The notes below the pieces were generated by a model that worked only from the letters and a program-made list of their open reading frames with translations, did no database searches and was not told the DNA's origin. Both the position numbers and the translations under genes were made by a program. 64,000 nucleotides of DNA, taken from positions 1 through 64,000 of the forward strand of contig NZ_CADIJO010000026.1 in NCBI RefSeq assembly GCF_902859705.1. Direction: 5' to 3'. Source of the stretch: Achromobacter deleyi (GTDB taxonomy: Bacteria; Pseudomonadota; Gammaproteobacteria; Burkholderiales; Burkholderiaceae_B). Positions 10,987 through 18,653 of the stretch are shown piece by piece (positions within the stretch are counted from its first letter, which is position 1; each line of letters begins with the position of its first letter).

Positions 10987-11853
10987 GTGCCCGATTGCCG
11001 TCCTCCGCTTGCGTCACCTTCCCGTCCCCGCCATGCGTTGCCGGCCGGGGCTTGCGACACGCACTGCCACGTGTTCGGCCCGGCCGACGTGTTCCCCTAT
11101 GCCGAGGGGCGGTCGTATACGCCGCCCGATGCGCCCTACGCCAAGATGGCGGCGCTGCACGCACACCTGGGGGTGCAGCGCGCGGTGGTGGTGCAGGCCA
11201 ACTGCCACGGCAGCGACCACGCCGCCTTGCTGGACGCGCTGGCGCAGAGCCAGGGGCGCTACCGTGGCGTGGCGCTGCTGGGGGCGGATGCCACCGCGGC
11301 CAGCGTGCGCCAATTGCACGAGGGCGGGGTGCGCGGGGCGCGCTTCAATTTCGTGCCGCACCTGGGCGGTGCGCCCGATCCGGCCGTGTTCGATCACGTC
11401 ATCGGCCTGATCGCGCCGCTGGGCTGGCATGTGTGCCTGCACCTGGACGGCGCCATGCTGCCCGAGCTGCTGTCGCGCCTGCGCGCGCTGCCCGTGCCGT
11501 TCGTGGTGGATCACATGGGCCGCGTCAAGGCGTCCGACGGCGTCGATGCGCCGGCCTTTCGCGCGCTGCTGGACCTGGCCGCCGAACCCAAGGCCTGGGT
11601 CAAGGTGTCGGGCATCGACCGCATCGCCTCGGGCCGCCGGCCGTTTTCCGAAGGCATTCCCTTTGTACGGGCCCTGGTGGACGCGCTGCCCGAGCGCACG
11701 CTGTGGGGCACCGACTGGCCGCACCCGAACGTGGCGGGCGACATGCCCGACGACGGCGAGCTGGCCGACGCTTTTTTCCTGGCCTGCCCGGACGCGCCAT
11801 CGCGCCAGCAGGTCCTGGTGGACAACCCGGCGCGCCTGTATGGATTTCCGTAG
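10987..11853 (+). CDS. TIM-barrel amidohydrolase (2-pyrone-4,6-dicarboxylate lactonase-like)
   Basis: A 288-residue cytosolic hydrolase of the amidohydrolase-2 family. The HxH motif is in CDTHCHVFGP near the N-terminus, VDHMGR is in the middle, and LWGTDWPHPN carries the conserved Asp near the end. Relatives open lactone rings such as 2-pyrone-4,6-dicarboxylate or act on related dicarboxylates. I favour the GTG at 10987 because AGGAA lies six bases upstream; an ATG at 10960 is in frame but abuts its GGAGG with no spacing. First gene of the LysR-controlled cluster. Confidence 0.85.
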   Translation: MPDCRPPLASPSRPRHALPAGACDTHCHVFGPADVFPYAEGRSYTPPDAPYAKMAALHAHLGVQRAVVVQANCHGSDHAALLDALAQSQGRYRGVALLGADATAASVRQLHEGGVRGARFNFVPHLGGAPDPAVFDHVIGLIAPLGWHVCLHLDGAMLPELLSRLRALPVPFVVDHMGRVKASDGVDAPAFRALLDLAAEPKAWVKVSGIDRIASGRRPFSEGIPFVRALVDALPERTLWGTDWPHPNVAGDMPDDGELADAFFLACPDAPSRQQVLVDNPARLYGFP

Positions 11854-11911
11854 CGCGCTCATCGCCTGACCGCAGGCAACAACAAGACACGACAATCCCG
11901 AGGAGACAACC

Positions 11912-12865
11912 ATGTTCAAGAAACTCGTATTCGCAGGCCTCATGGGCCTGGCCAGCCTGAACCCGGCGCACGCCGACGGCCCGGTGCGCCTGATCATCGC
12001 CTTCCCGCCCGGCGGCCCCGTCGACCTGGTGGGCCGGGTGCTGGCCGAACAGCTGGGCAAAGAGCTCAAGCAGCAGGTCATCGTGGAAAACAAGGCCGGC
12101 GCCAACGGCAATATCGCCGCCGCCTACGTGGCCAAGGCGCCCGGCGATGGCTCGGTGCTGTTCCTGACCAGCGTGGGCGCGGTCGCCATCAGCCCGGCGC
12201 TGTACAAGGACTTGCCGTATGACCCGGTGCGCGATTTCGCGCCCGTGTCGCGCGTGGTCAACAACGCCACCGTGTTCGTCGTGAATCCGGCCAACCCGGC
12301 CACCGACGCCGCCGATTTCGTCAAGCGCTCGCAGGCCGACAAGCAGTCCGTGGCCGTCGGTTCGTCGGGCATCGGCAGCATTCCGCACCTGACGCTGGAA
12401 ATGTTCGCCGACGCCAGCCACGCCAACGTGCTGCACGTGCCGTACAAAGGCGCTGCGCCGGTCATCAACGACGTCATGGGCAACCAGGTGTCGGGTTTCT
12501 TCGGTGACGTGCCGGGCCTGATCGGCCACATCCAGGGCGGCAAGCTCAAGCCGCTGGGCATTGCCGCGCCCACGCGCCACCCGCTGTTGCCCGACGTGAA
12601 GACGCTGGCCGAGCAGGGCATCACCGGGGTCGAGTCCAACAACTGGTATGGCATCGTGGCGCCCGCCACCACGCCGGCCGCCACGGTGGACAAGCTGAAC
12701 CAGGCGCTGCGCGCCACGCTGGACAACGCCGCCGTGCGCGCCAAGCTGGAGAAATTCGGCGCCCAGGCCGCGCCCAGCACGCCGCAGGAACTGGCCGCGC
12801 TGATCGCTGCCGACCGCGAGAAGTGGACCGCGCTGATCCAGCGCAAGAACATTCGCCCGGAGTAA
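11912..12865 (+). CDS. Bug-family tripartite tricarboxylate transporter receptor
   Basis: A 317-residue periplasmic solute-binding protein with a cleavable signal peptide ending NPAHA near residue 21. It then has the diagnostic Bug start (VRLIIAFPPGGPVDLVGRVLAEQL) and the NWYGIVAPATTP block. Bug proteins bind carboxylates and are often encoded without their TctAB membrane partners, as here. Its position between a lactonase-like hydrolase and a carboxymuconolactone-decarboxylase-like gene suggests an aromatic or carboxylic acid ligand. A strong GAGGAG ribosome site precedes the ATG. Confidence 0.92.
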   Translation: MFKKLVFAGLMGLASLNPAHADGPVRLIIAFPPGGPVDLVGRVLAEQLGKELKQQVIVENKAGANGNIAAAYVAKAPGDGSVLFLTSVGAVAISPALYKDLPYDPVRDFAPVSRVVNNATVFVVNPANPATDAADFVKRSQADKQSVAVGSSGIGSIPHLTLEMFADASHANVLHVPYKGAAPVINDVMGNQVSGFFGDVPGLIGHIQGGKLKPLGIAAPTRHPLLPDVKTLAEQGITGVESNNWYGIVAPATTPAATVDKLNQALRATLDNAAVRAKLEKFGAQAAPSTPQELAALIAADREKWTALIQRKNIRPE

Positions 12866-12868
12866 GCC

Positions 12869-13399
12869 ATGGATGCCTGCCGAGTCACACCGGTGGCGCC
12901 GGGCACGCGCCCGGCCCTGGCCGACATCGAATCGCGCATCGCGGCCGCGCGCGGCCGCATCTCGCCCCTGTACCAGGTGCTGCTGAACAGCCCCGCCGTG
13001 GTGCAGGGCTGGGAAGCGATGCTGACCGCCATCCGCCTGAACACGTCGCTGTCGCCGCGGGTGCGCGAGCTGATCATCCTGCGCGTGGCGACCCTGAACA
13101 ACGCGCCCTATGAGTTCGACGCCCACGTGCCGCACGCACTGGCGGCGGGCATGCCGGTTGCTGTGGTGGAACAGCTGCGCGCAGGCCCGGCGGTGGCGGC
13201 CGTGACGGGCCTGGAAGCGGGTGAAGCCGACGTCCTGGCCCTGACCGATGCGATGACGCGCGACATCGAGGTGCCGGACGCATTGTTCGCACCGCTGCGC
13301 GCGCGGTACAACGACCAGGAACTGGTCGAACTGACCGCCACGGTCGCGGCCTACAACATGGTGTCGCGCTTTCTGGTGGCGTTGCGCGTCGGACACTGA
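12869..13399 (+). CDS. Carboxymuconolactone decarboxylase family protein
   Basis: A 176-residue all-helical AhpD/CMD-fold protein. The family motif region is REL IILRVATLNNAPYEFDAHVPHA, with the conserved H but without the CxxC pair of AhpD peroxidases, so peroxidase chemistry is unlikely. A decarboxylase or lactonase-like role in a ring-cleavage pathway is more consistent with the neighbours. It begins three bases after the Bug gene stop and is surely co-transcribed with it. Confidence 0.82.
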   Translation: MDACRVTPVAPGTRPALADIESRIAAARGRISPLYQVLLNSPAVVQGWEAMLTAIRLNTSLSPRVRELIILRVATLNNAPYEFDAHVPHALAAGMPVAVVEQLRAGPAVAAVTGLEAGEADVLALTDAMTRDIEVPDALFAPLRARYNDQELVELTATVAAYNMVSRFLVALRVGH

Positions 13400-13411
13400 A
13401 AGGAGCAGGGC

Positions 13412-13975
13412 ATGGACAAGACGGTATTGCTGGTGTCTTTGGGCGAGCGCTTCGACGCCGCGCGCGCGGCCGATATGGCCGCGCGGTTGACGGACGGCCT
13501 GGCCGGCCTGCGGGTGCGGGCGTTCGCGGCCATCGAAGAAGACGACACCTATGTATATGTGGACGGCGACACGGGCGGCCTGCCGGAAGTGCAGGCCCGC
13601 CTGGCCGAACTGTTTCCGGGCGCCCAGGCGCGCGTGCTGCACCTGACGCTGGACCTGGCCGGCGCCTCGGCGGGGGCGGATGCGCCCTGGCACTACATCG
13701 TCGAGACCGATGTGCTGCCCGAGGCCGAGGCCGACCTGAATGCCTGGTACGACCAGGAACACCTGCCGGGCCTGGCCTCGGTGCCGGGCACGGTGCGCGC
13801 GCAACGCTTCGAATGCCGTGATGAGGGCCCGCGCTATCTGGCCTGCTACGACCTGCAGACCCGCGAAACCTTCGGCAGCCTGCCCTGGTTGGCGGTTCGC
13901 GCCACCGACTGGAGCAGCCGGGTGCGCCCGTCGTTCCGCAACACGCGGCGCACCATGTTCCAGAAGATTCTTTAA
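13412..13975 (+). CDS. Protein of unknown function, probable dimeric alpha/beta barrel
   Basis: A 187-residue soluble protein that I do not recognise as a named family. The second half contains DLNAWYDQEHLPGLASVPG followed by RYLACYDL, a pattern of the ferredoxin-like dimeric alpha/beta barrel proteins (EthD/DUF4286-like) in which the Tyr/Glu/His cluster lines an active site. The first half may be a degenerate second copy of the same fold. It has no signal or membrane segment. GGAGC precedes the ATG, 12 bases after the preceding gene, so it belongs to the same catabolic operon. Confidence 0.75.
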   Translation: MDKTVLLVSLGERFDAARAADMAARLTDGLAGLRVRAFAAIEEDDTYVYVDGDTGGLPEVQARLAELFPGAQARVLHLTLDLAGASAGADAPWHYIVETDVLPEAEADLNAWYDQEHLPGLASVPGTVRAQRFECRDEGPRYLACYDLQTRETFGSLPWLAVRATDWSSRVRPSFRNTRRTMFQKIL

Positions 13976-13998
13976 ACCAGAAGAACGGGGAGACAACG

Positions 13999-14880
13999 AT
14001 GAAAAAGCAGTGGGCAAGCTGGGTGCTGTGGGGCGCTGCCCTGGGCAGCATGGGGATGGCGGCACACGCCGCACCGGTGGCCGCCGACGCGCCGGCGGGC
14101 GCCGTGCAGCGCGTCACGGTGCTGCCGGGCAACGGGGCCAGCATCGAGGTCCTGGTGCAGGGCCAGGGGCCGGCGCTGGTCTTGCTGCCGTCGCGCGGGC
14201 GCGGCGCCGAAGACTTCGACGACCTGGCGGCGCGCCTGGCGCAGGCCGGCTATCGCGTCCTGCGGCCCGAGCCGCGCGGCATCGGCGCCAGCATCGGGCC
14301 GATGACGGGCATCACGCTGCACGACCTGGGCAACGACATGGCTGCCGTCATCCGCAACGTGGCCAGGCAGCCCGCCGTGATGGTCGGCCATGCTTTCGGC
14401 AACTGGGTGGCGCGCACCACCGGCGTGGATCACCCCGAGCTGGTGCGCGGCGTGGTCATCGTGGCGGCCGCGGCCAAGCAGTATCCGGCGGGCCTGAGCG
14501 AACACGTGGACCGCAGCGCCGACCTGTCGCTGCCCGATGCCGAACGCCTGAAATCCATCCAGTACGCGTTCTTTGCATCGGGCCACGATGCCCGCGTGTG
14601 GTTGAACGGCTGGTATCCCGAGGTCAGTGAAAGCCAGCGGCTGGCAGGGAAAGCCACGCGTCAGTCCGACTGGTGGTCCGGCGGCAACAAGCCGCTGCTC
14701 GACCTGCAGGCCGGCGCCGACCTGTTCAAGCCGGAATCGACCCGCAACGAGATCCGCGACGAATTCGGCGACCGCGTGTCGGTCGTGGTGATCCCCGGCG
14801 CCGGCCACGCGCTGGTGCCCGAGGAACCGCAGGCCGTGGCCGACGCGATCGTGCACTGGGAAAAGCGCCTGAAGCCTTGA
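13999..14880 (+). CDS. Exported alpha/beta hydrolase with Ala at the nucleophile position
   Basis: A 293-residue alpha/beta-hydrolase-fold protein with a signal peptide ending AAHA near residue 24, so probably periplasmic. The oxyanion strand (LVLLPSRGRGAEDFDDLA) and a late His (GAGHALVPEEPQ) are present, but the nucleophile elbow reads G-H-A132-F-G instead of GxSxG. That places Ala where the catalytic Ser should be. Similar GHA(F/Y)G proteins exist, so this is likely a subfamily trait rather than decay. It is the last gene of the LysR-linked cluster and ends at a bidirectional terminator. Confidence 0.85.
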   Translation: MKKQWASWVLWGAALGSMGMAAHAAPVAADAPAGAVQRVTVLPGNGASIEVLVQGQGPALVLLPSRGRGAEDFDDLAARLAQAGYRVLRPEPRGIGASIGPMTGITLHDLGNDMAAVIRNVARQPAVMVGHAFGNWVARTTGVDHPELVRGVVIVAAAAKQYPAGLSEHVDRSADLSLPDAERLKSIQYAFFASGHDARVWLNGWYPEVSESQRLAGKATRQSDWWSGGNKPLLDLQAGADLFKPESTRNEIRDEFGDRVSVVVIPGAGHALVPEEPQAVADAIVHWEKRLKP

Positions 14881-14931
14881 GGGGCGTGGGTTGCTGTTGG
14901 CCCCTTCACGGGCCTTGGCCTGGCCAGGACG

Positions 14932-14963
14932 AAAAAAAAGCAGCCCGACGGGCTGCTTTTTTT
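14932..14963. terminator. Bidirectional intrinsic terminator
   Basis: GCAGCCC (14940-14946) and GGGCTGC (14950-14956) form a 7-bp stem with a GAC loop, flanked by eight A on the left and seven T on the right. The A/T runs extend the stem. It separates the convergent hydrolase gene and argF and should terminate both. Confidence 0.92.
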
Positions 14964-14976
14964 GTGGGCGCGACGC

Positions 14977-15918
14977 TTACTTGATCTGGCCCAGCAGCAG
15001 GAATTCCATCAGCGCCTTCTGCACGTGCAGGCGGTTTTCGGCTTCGTCCCAGACCACGCTTTGCGGGCCGTCGATGACTTCGCCGGTGACTTCCTCGCCG
15101 CGGTGGGCGGGCAGGCAGTGCATGAAGACGGCTTCGGGGTCGGCGGCGGCCATCATTTCGGCGTCGACGCACCAGTCGGCGAACGCGGCGCGGCGTTCTT
15201 CGTTTTCGGCTTCATAGCCCATGCTGGTCCAGACGTCGGTCGTGACCAGGTGCGCGCCCTGGCAGGCCTGCATCGGGTCCTTGAACTGGCGCAGCACCTT
15301 GTCGGACGGGTTGCCGATGCGGGCGGCTTCGAGTTCGTAGCCGGCCGGTGTGGACACGTGCAGCGTGAAGCCCAGCATTTCGGCCGCGTGCAGCCAGGTG
15401 TAGGCCATGTTGTTGGCATCGCCCACCCAGGCGACCGTCTTGCCGGCGATGGGGCCGCGGTGCTCGATGTAGGTGAAGATGTCGGCCAGGATCTGGCAGG
15501 GGTGGAATTCGTTGGTCAGGCCATTGATGACCGGCACGCGCGAATGCGACGCAAAGCGCTCGATGCGGGTCTGCTCGAACGTGCGGATCATGACGATGTC
15601 GACCATGCGCGAAATGACGCGCGCGGTGTCTTCGATGGGCTCGGAGCGGCCCAGCTGGGAATCGTTGGAGGTCAGGTTGATGACCGAACCGCCCATTTGG
15701 TACATGCCGGCCTCGAACGACACGCGGGTACGCGTGCTGGCCTTTTCGAACACCATCGCCAGCGTGCGGTCGTGCAGCGGCATGTGGGGTTCATAGCGTT
15801 TGAATTTTTCCTTGATCAGGCGCGCGCGGTCCAGCACGTAGGCGATCTCGGCGGACGAGAAGTCCTTGAACTGCAGAAAGTGCCGCAACGGGCCGTTTTG
15901 AGTCGTGGGAGGAGTCAT
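14977..15918 (-). CDS. argF: Ornithine carbamoyltransferase (anabolic)
   Basis: This enzyme makes citrulline from ornithine and carbamoyl phosphate in arginine synthesis, as a cytosolic trimer. The 313-residue product has the carbamoyl-phosphate loop FEKASTRTRVSFE near residue 52, HPCQ in the middle and the ornithine-site MHCLPAHRGEEV near the C-terminus. It lies 56 bases downstream of argD on the same strand and is probably in one operon with it. Confidence 0.96.
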   Translation of the reverse strand: MTPPTTQNGPLRHFLQFKDFSSAEIAYVLDRARLIKEKFKRYEPHMPLHDRTLAMVFEKASTRTRVSFEAGMYQMGGSVINLTSNDSQLGRSEPIEDTARVISRMVDIVMIRTFEQTRIERFASHSRVPVINGLTNEFHPCQILADIFTYIEHRGPIAGKTVAWVGDANNMAYTWLHAAEMLGFTLHVSTPAGYELEAARIGNPSDKVLRQFKDPMQACQGAHLVTTDVWTSMGYEAENEERRAAFADWCVDAEMMAAADPEAVFMHCLPAHRGEEVTGEVIDGPQSVVWDEAENRLHVQKALMEFLLLGQIK

Positions 15919-15974
15919 GGTGATGTCGCTAGTCTGGGGGCCCGGTCGGACTCGTGGCCCGGGCGGGAGGTTGA

Positions 15975-17156
15975 TTATGTATGTTCGGCCAGAAACTGTC
16001 GAATCAGGGGGACCAGGATCTCTACGATCTGGTCGGCCTCCTGGCGCGACAGGATCAGCGGCGGCAACAGGCGCACCACGCGCTCGCGGGTGACATTGAT
16101 GAGCAGGCCGGCGTCCAGGGCGCGGGCGGCCAGCACGCCGCAGGGGCGGGCCAGCTCGATGCCCAGCATCAGTCCGCGGCCGCGCACCTCGGTCACGCCC
16201 GGCGTGCCGGCCAGTTCGGCAGCAAGCCGGTCTTTCAGGTGGCTGCCGACCTGGTGGGCGTTATCCAGCAGGTTTTCGGATTCCAGGGCGTCCAGCACGG
16301 CCAGCCCGGCCGCGCACACCAGCGGGCCGCCGCCGAACGTGGTGCCGTGGCTGCCCGGGGTGAACACGCCCGCGGCGGGGCCGGCGGCCAGCATCGCGCC
16401 GATGGGGACGCCGCCGGCCAGGCCCTTGGCCAGGGTCATGACGTCGGGCACGATGTCGGCCCACTGGTGGGCGAACCACTTGCCGGTACGGCCGATGCCG
16501 GACTGGACCTCGTCGATCATCAGCAGCCAGCCGCGTTCGGTGCACAGGCGCCGCACGTCCTGCAGGAAGGCGATGTCGGACGGGCGGATACCGCCTTCGC
16601 CCTGCAGCGCCTCGAGCAGCACGGCCGCCACCCGGGGTTCGGCGTCACCGGCGGCGCGGATGGCGTCGGCGTTGTTGTAGGGCACCTGGATGAAGCCCGA
16701 GGGCAGGGGCTCGAAGCCCTTGCGCGCTTTTTCGCTGCCGGTGGCCGCCAGCGTGGCCAGGGTGCGCCCGTGCCAGGACGAATCCATGGTGATGATGTGC
16801 GCATGGCGATTGCCGCGCTGGTAGGCGTAATAGCGCGCCAGCTTGATGGCGGCCTCGTTGGCTTCCGATCCGCTATTGTTGAAGGCCACTTCGCGCATGC
16901 CGGACAACGCGGTCAGGCGGGCGGCCAGCGCGGTCTGCTGGGGCACGTCGTAGATGTTCGAGGTGTGGATGACCCGGGCCGCCTGCTCGCTGATGGCGGC
17001 CACCAGGCGGGGATGGGCATGGCCCAGACAGGAAACGCCGATGCCGGCCAGCGCGTCGAGGTATTTGCGGCCCTGGGCGTCCCAGAGCCAGACGCCCTGG
17101 CCGTGCGTGAACGATACCGGCAGCCGGGCGTAGATGTTGGCCAGAGGCGAGGTCAT
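15975..17156 (-). CDS. argD: Acetylornithine aminotransferase
   Basis: A PLP enzyme converting N-acetylglutamate semialdehyde to N-acetylornithine. The same family also serves succinyl-diaminopimelate formation. The 393-residue class-III aminotransferase shows FNNSGSEANEAAIK, LMIDEVQSGIGRTG (cofactor Asp) and the PLP lysine in MTLAKGLAGGVPIGAM. The start is ATG at 17156, where the typical MTSPLANIYARLPVSF begins with GGAGG upstream; the longer frame is not conserved-looking. It is first in an argD-argF operon and divergent from the DUF3579 gene. Confidence 0.95.
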   Translation of the reverse strand: MTSPLANIYARLPVSFTHGQGVWLWDAQGRKYLDALAGIGVSCLGHAHPRLVAAISEQAARVIHTSNIYDVPQQTALAARLTALSGMREVAFNNSGSEANEAAIKLARYYAYQRGNRHAHIITMDSSWHGRTLATLAATGSEKARKGFEPLPSGFIQVPYNNADAIRAAGDAEPRVAAVLLEALQGEGGIRPSDIAFLQDVRRLCTERGWLLMIDEVQSGIGRTGKWFAHQWADIVPDVMTLAKGLAGGVPIGAMLAAGPAAGVFTPGSHGTTFGGGPLVCAAGLAVLDALESENLLDNAHQVGSHLKDRLAAELAGTPGVTEVRGRGLMLGIELARPCGVLAARALDAGLLINVTRERVVRLLPPLILSRQEADQIVEILVPLIRQFLAEHT

Positions 17157-17217
17157 CGGGGGTCCTCCTGGGCTTTTTCCCTGGGCGGATCGCCTTTCGG
17201 GACAGGGCAAAGGATCA

Positions 17218-17229
17218 ATCATATACAAT
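17218..17229. promoter_or_regulatory. Back-to-back -10 hexamers between argD and the DUF3579 gene
   Basis: TACAAT at 17224-17229 reads toward the DUF3579 gene and TATGAT (complement of 17218-17223) reads toward argD. They abut directly in an AT-rich patch. Matching -35 boxes are weak on both sides, so this is a tentative divergent promoter. Confidence 0.35.
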
Positions 17230-17302
17230 TCGCGGCGCGGGGCGCATGTTTGATCACGCCGAAGATCCGGCCCAGTGAAGGGCGTCCCGTAGTGAAGAAT
17301 CC

Positions 17303-17593
17303 ATGGCAACTCGCGTCAGACAATTCGTAATTCATGGCGTTACCGAAAGCGGTAGCCGCTTTCGCCCCAGCGATTGGGCGGAACGGCTCGCCGGCGTAAT
17401 GGCACAGTTCCGGCCCGCCGGCTGTGCTGGTAACCACCTCACCTATTCGCCCTACGTGCTGCCCGTCGTCATCGACGGCGTGCGCGGCATCGTGGTCGAT
17501 CTGCGCCTGCGCGACCTTGAGCCGCTGGCGTACAAGTTCGTGGTGGATTTCGCCCGCGACAACAACCTCAAGACGGAAGAGCGCGAAATCTAG
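17303..17593 (+). CDS. DUF3579 domain protein
   Basis: A 96-residue cytosolic protein of a betaproteobacterial family of unknown function. The whole product is one domain, with the conserved FRPSDWAERLAGVM near residue 20 and a C-terminal LEPLAYKFVVDFARDNNL block. It starts with MATRVRQFVIHG at an ATG and is followed within 15 bases by a clear terminator, so it is a single-gene unit. It lies divergent from argD. No function can be inferred beyond that neighbourhood. Confidence 0.88.
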   Translation: MATRVRQFVIHGVTESGSRFRPSDWAERLAGVMAQFRPAGCAGNHLTYSPYVLPVVIDGVRGIVVDLRLRDLEPLAYKFVVDFARDNNLKTEEREI

Positions 17594-17606
17594 CGCCTGA
17601 AAACCC

Positions 17607-17631
17607 AAAAGCGCCCGAACCGGGCGCTTTT
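17607..17631 (+). terminator. Intrinsic terminator of the DUF3579 gene
   Basis: GCGCCCG (17611-17617) pairs with CGGGCGC (17621-17627) over an AAC loop, flanked by AAAA and TTTT. A second compact hairpin (17655-17674, GCCCCTTGC with GCAAGGGGC) follows and may serve the convergent GntR gene, though it has no T tract. Confidence 0.85.
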
Positions 17632-17684
17632 CTCATTCAGGCTTCCCCCGGTACGCCCCTTGCAAGCAAGGGGCGGGCTGCCCC

Positions 17685-18404
17685 CTACGTGCCGTATCGG
17701 TCCAGGATCTTGCGGATATCGCGCACCCCCGCGCCGTCCGGGCTGAGCAGCGCGCGGGCGGTGACGGATTCCAGGTGGTGTTCCAGCAGGTGCAGCACGT
17801 GCTTTTCATCGCGCGCCCGCAGGCTGGCGACGATTTCCCGGTGCTCGCTGACCGCGCATTCGCTCGAATGCGGCCGGCCGTAAAGCGCCAGGATCAATGA
17901 GCAGCGCGACACGATTTCATTGACGTAGCGGGCGTACACCGCGTTGCCCGACAGCTCGGCCATCAGGATGTGGAATTCGCCGGACAGGCGGATCGATTCG
18001 TTGACGCTGTTGCGCGAGCGCGCGGCCTCTTCCTGGGCCACGTGCTGTTCCAGGCGCGCCAGCCCGGCATCGGTGACATGCAGCACCAGCCGACGGGCGA
18101 CGTCGCGTTCCAGGCAGCGGCGGGCTTCGAAGATGTCGTGCGCTTCTTCCAGGCTGGGGCGGGCCACCGCCGCGCCGCGATTGGGGCGCAGGTCGACCAG
18201 GCCTTCGCTGAACAGGCGGGTCAGGACGCCGCGCACGATGGTGCGGCTGACGCCGAAGCGTTCGCCGATGACGTCCTCGGGCAGCTTGTCACCGGGCAGC
18301 AGCGCCTGTTCGATGATCGCCTGCCGCAAGTTTTTGTATACGATTTCCGTGCGGTTCACGTCTTTCCGGGCAGGTTCGGCTGCCGGCGGCATGGGGGACG
18401 TCAT
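17685..18404 (-). CDS. GntR-family transcriptional regulator, FCD subfamily
   Basis: A 239-residue regulator with an N-terminal winged helix (EDVIGERFGVSRTIVRGVLTRL near residue 45) and a C-terminal all-helical FCD ligand domain with the metal-binding Asp/His set (ending VSEHREIVASL and LLEHHLESV). I choose ATG at 18404; a TTG 11 codons upstream is also possible. It is divergent from the racemase/ABC operon. Copies of TCGTATACAA lie in the shared promoter and within its own coding start, implying autoregulation and control of the operon, probably by a pathway intermediate. Confidence 0.93.
   Translation of the reverse strand: MTSPMPPAAEPARKDVNRTEIVYKNLRQAIIEQALLPGDKLPEDVIGERFGVSRTIVRGVLTRLFSEGLVDLRPNRGAAVARPSLEEAHDIFEARRCLERDVARRLVLHVTDAGLARLEQHVAQEEAARSRNSVNESIRLSGEFHILMAELSGNAVYARYVNEIVSRCSLILALYGRPHSSECAVSEHREIVASLRARDEKHVLHLLEHHLESVTARALLSPDGAGVRDIRKILDRYGT
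18334..18343 (-). promoter_or_regulatory. Putative GntR operator inside the regulator coding region
   Basis: The site reads TCGTATACAA on the minus strand, identical to two sites in the promoter region. It lies about 20 codons into the regulator gene, where it could act as a roadblock or a looping partner. Confidence 0.5.
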
Positions 18405-18567
18405 CGTGGTGGGTTCTCCGTGGCGTGCGCGTTTCAAGGCGGCTCAAACCGGGCGGCAAGCCGCGCCGACGCGTACTTTCTAAGTGTGAAACAGCATACT
18501 ACATCGGGCGATAAGGGTTACCGATAGCTTGAAGCCTCGGACCAATGGCGTACATTGTCGGCATAAA

Positions 18568-18577
18568 TCGTATACAA
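18568..18577 (+). promoter_or_regulatory. Putative GntR operator 1
   Basis: TCGTATACAA is centred on the palindrome GTATAC, followed four bases later by a looser TTTATACAAA (18581-18590). It is in the divergent region between the GntR gene and the racemase operon. Confidence 0.6.
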
Positions 18578-18623
18578 ACATTTATACAAAATCAGCGGAA
18601 TGTCAGGCTGTTCGTAAAGTGTT

Positions 18624-18633
18624 TCGTATACAA
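18624..18633 (+). promoter_or_regulatory. Putative GntR operator 2
   Basis: A second exact copy of TCGTATACAA, 20 bases before the racemase start and 56 bases from operator 1. Binding here would block initiation of the operon. Confidence 0.6.
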
Positions 18634-18653
18634 AACGACCAGGGGTTTGATTC

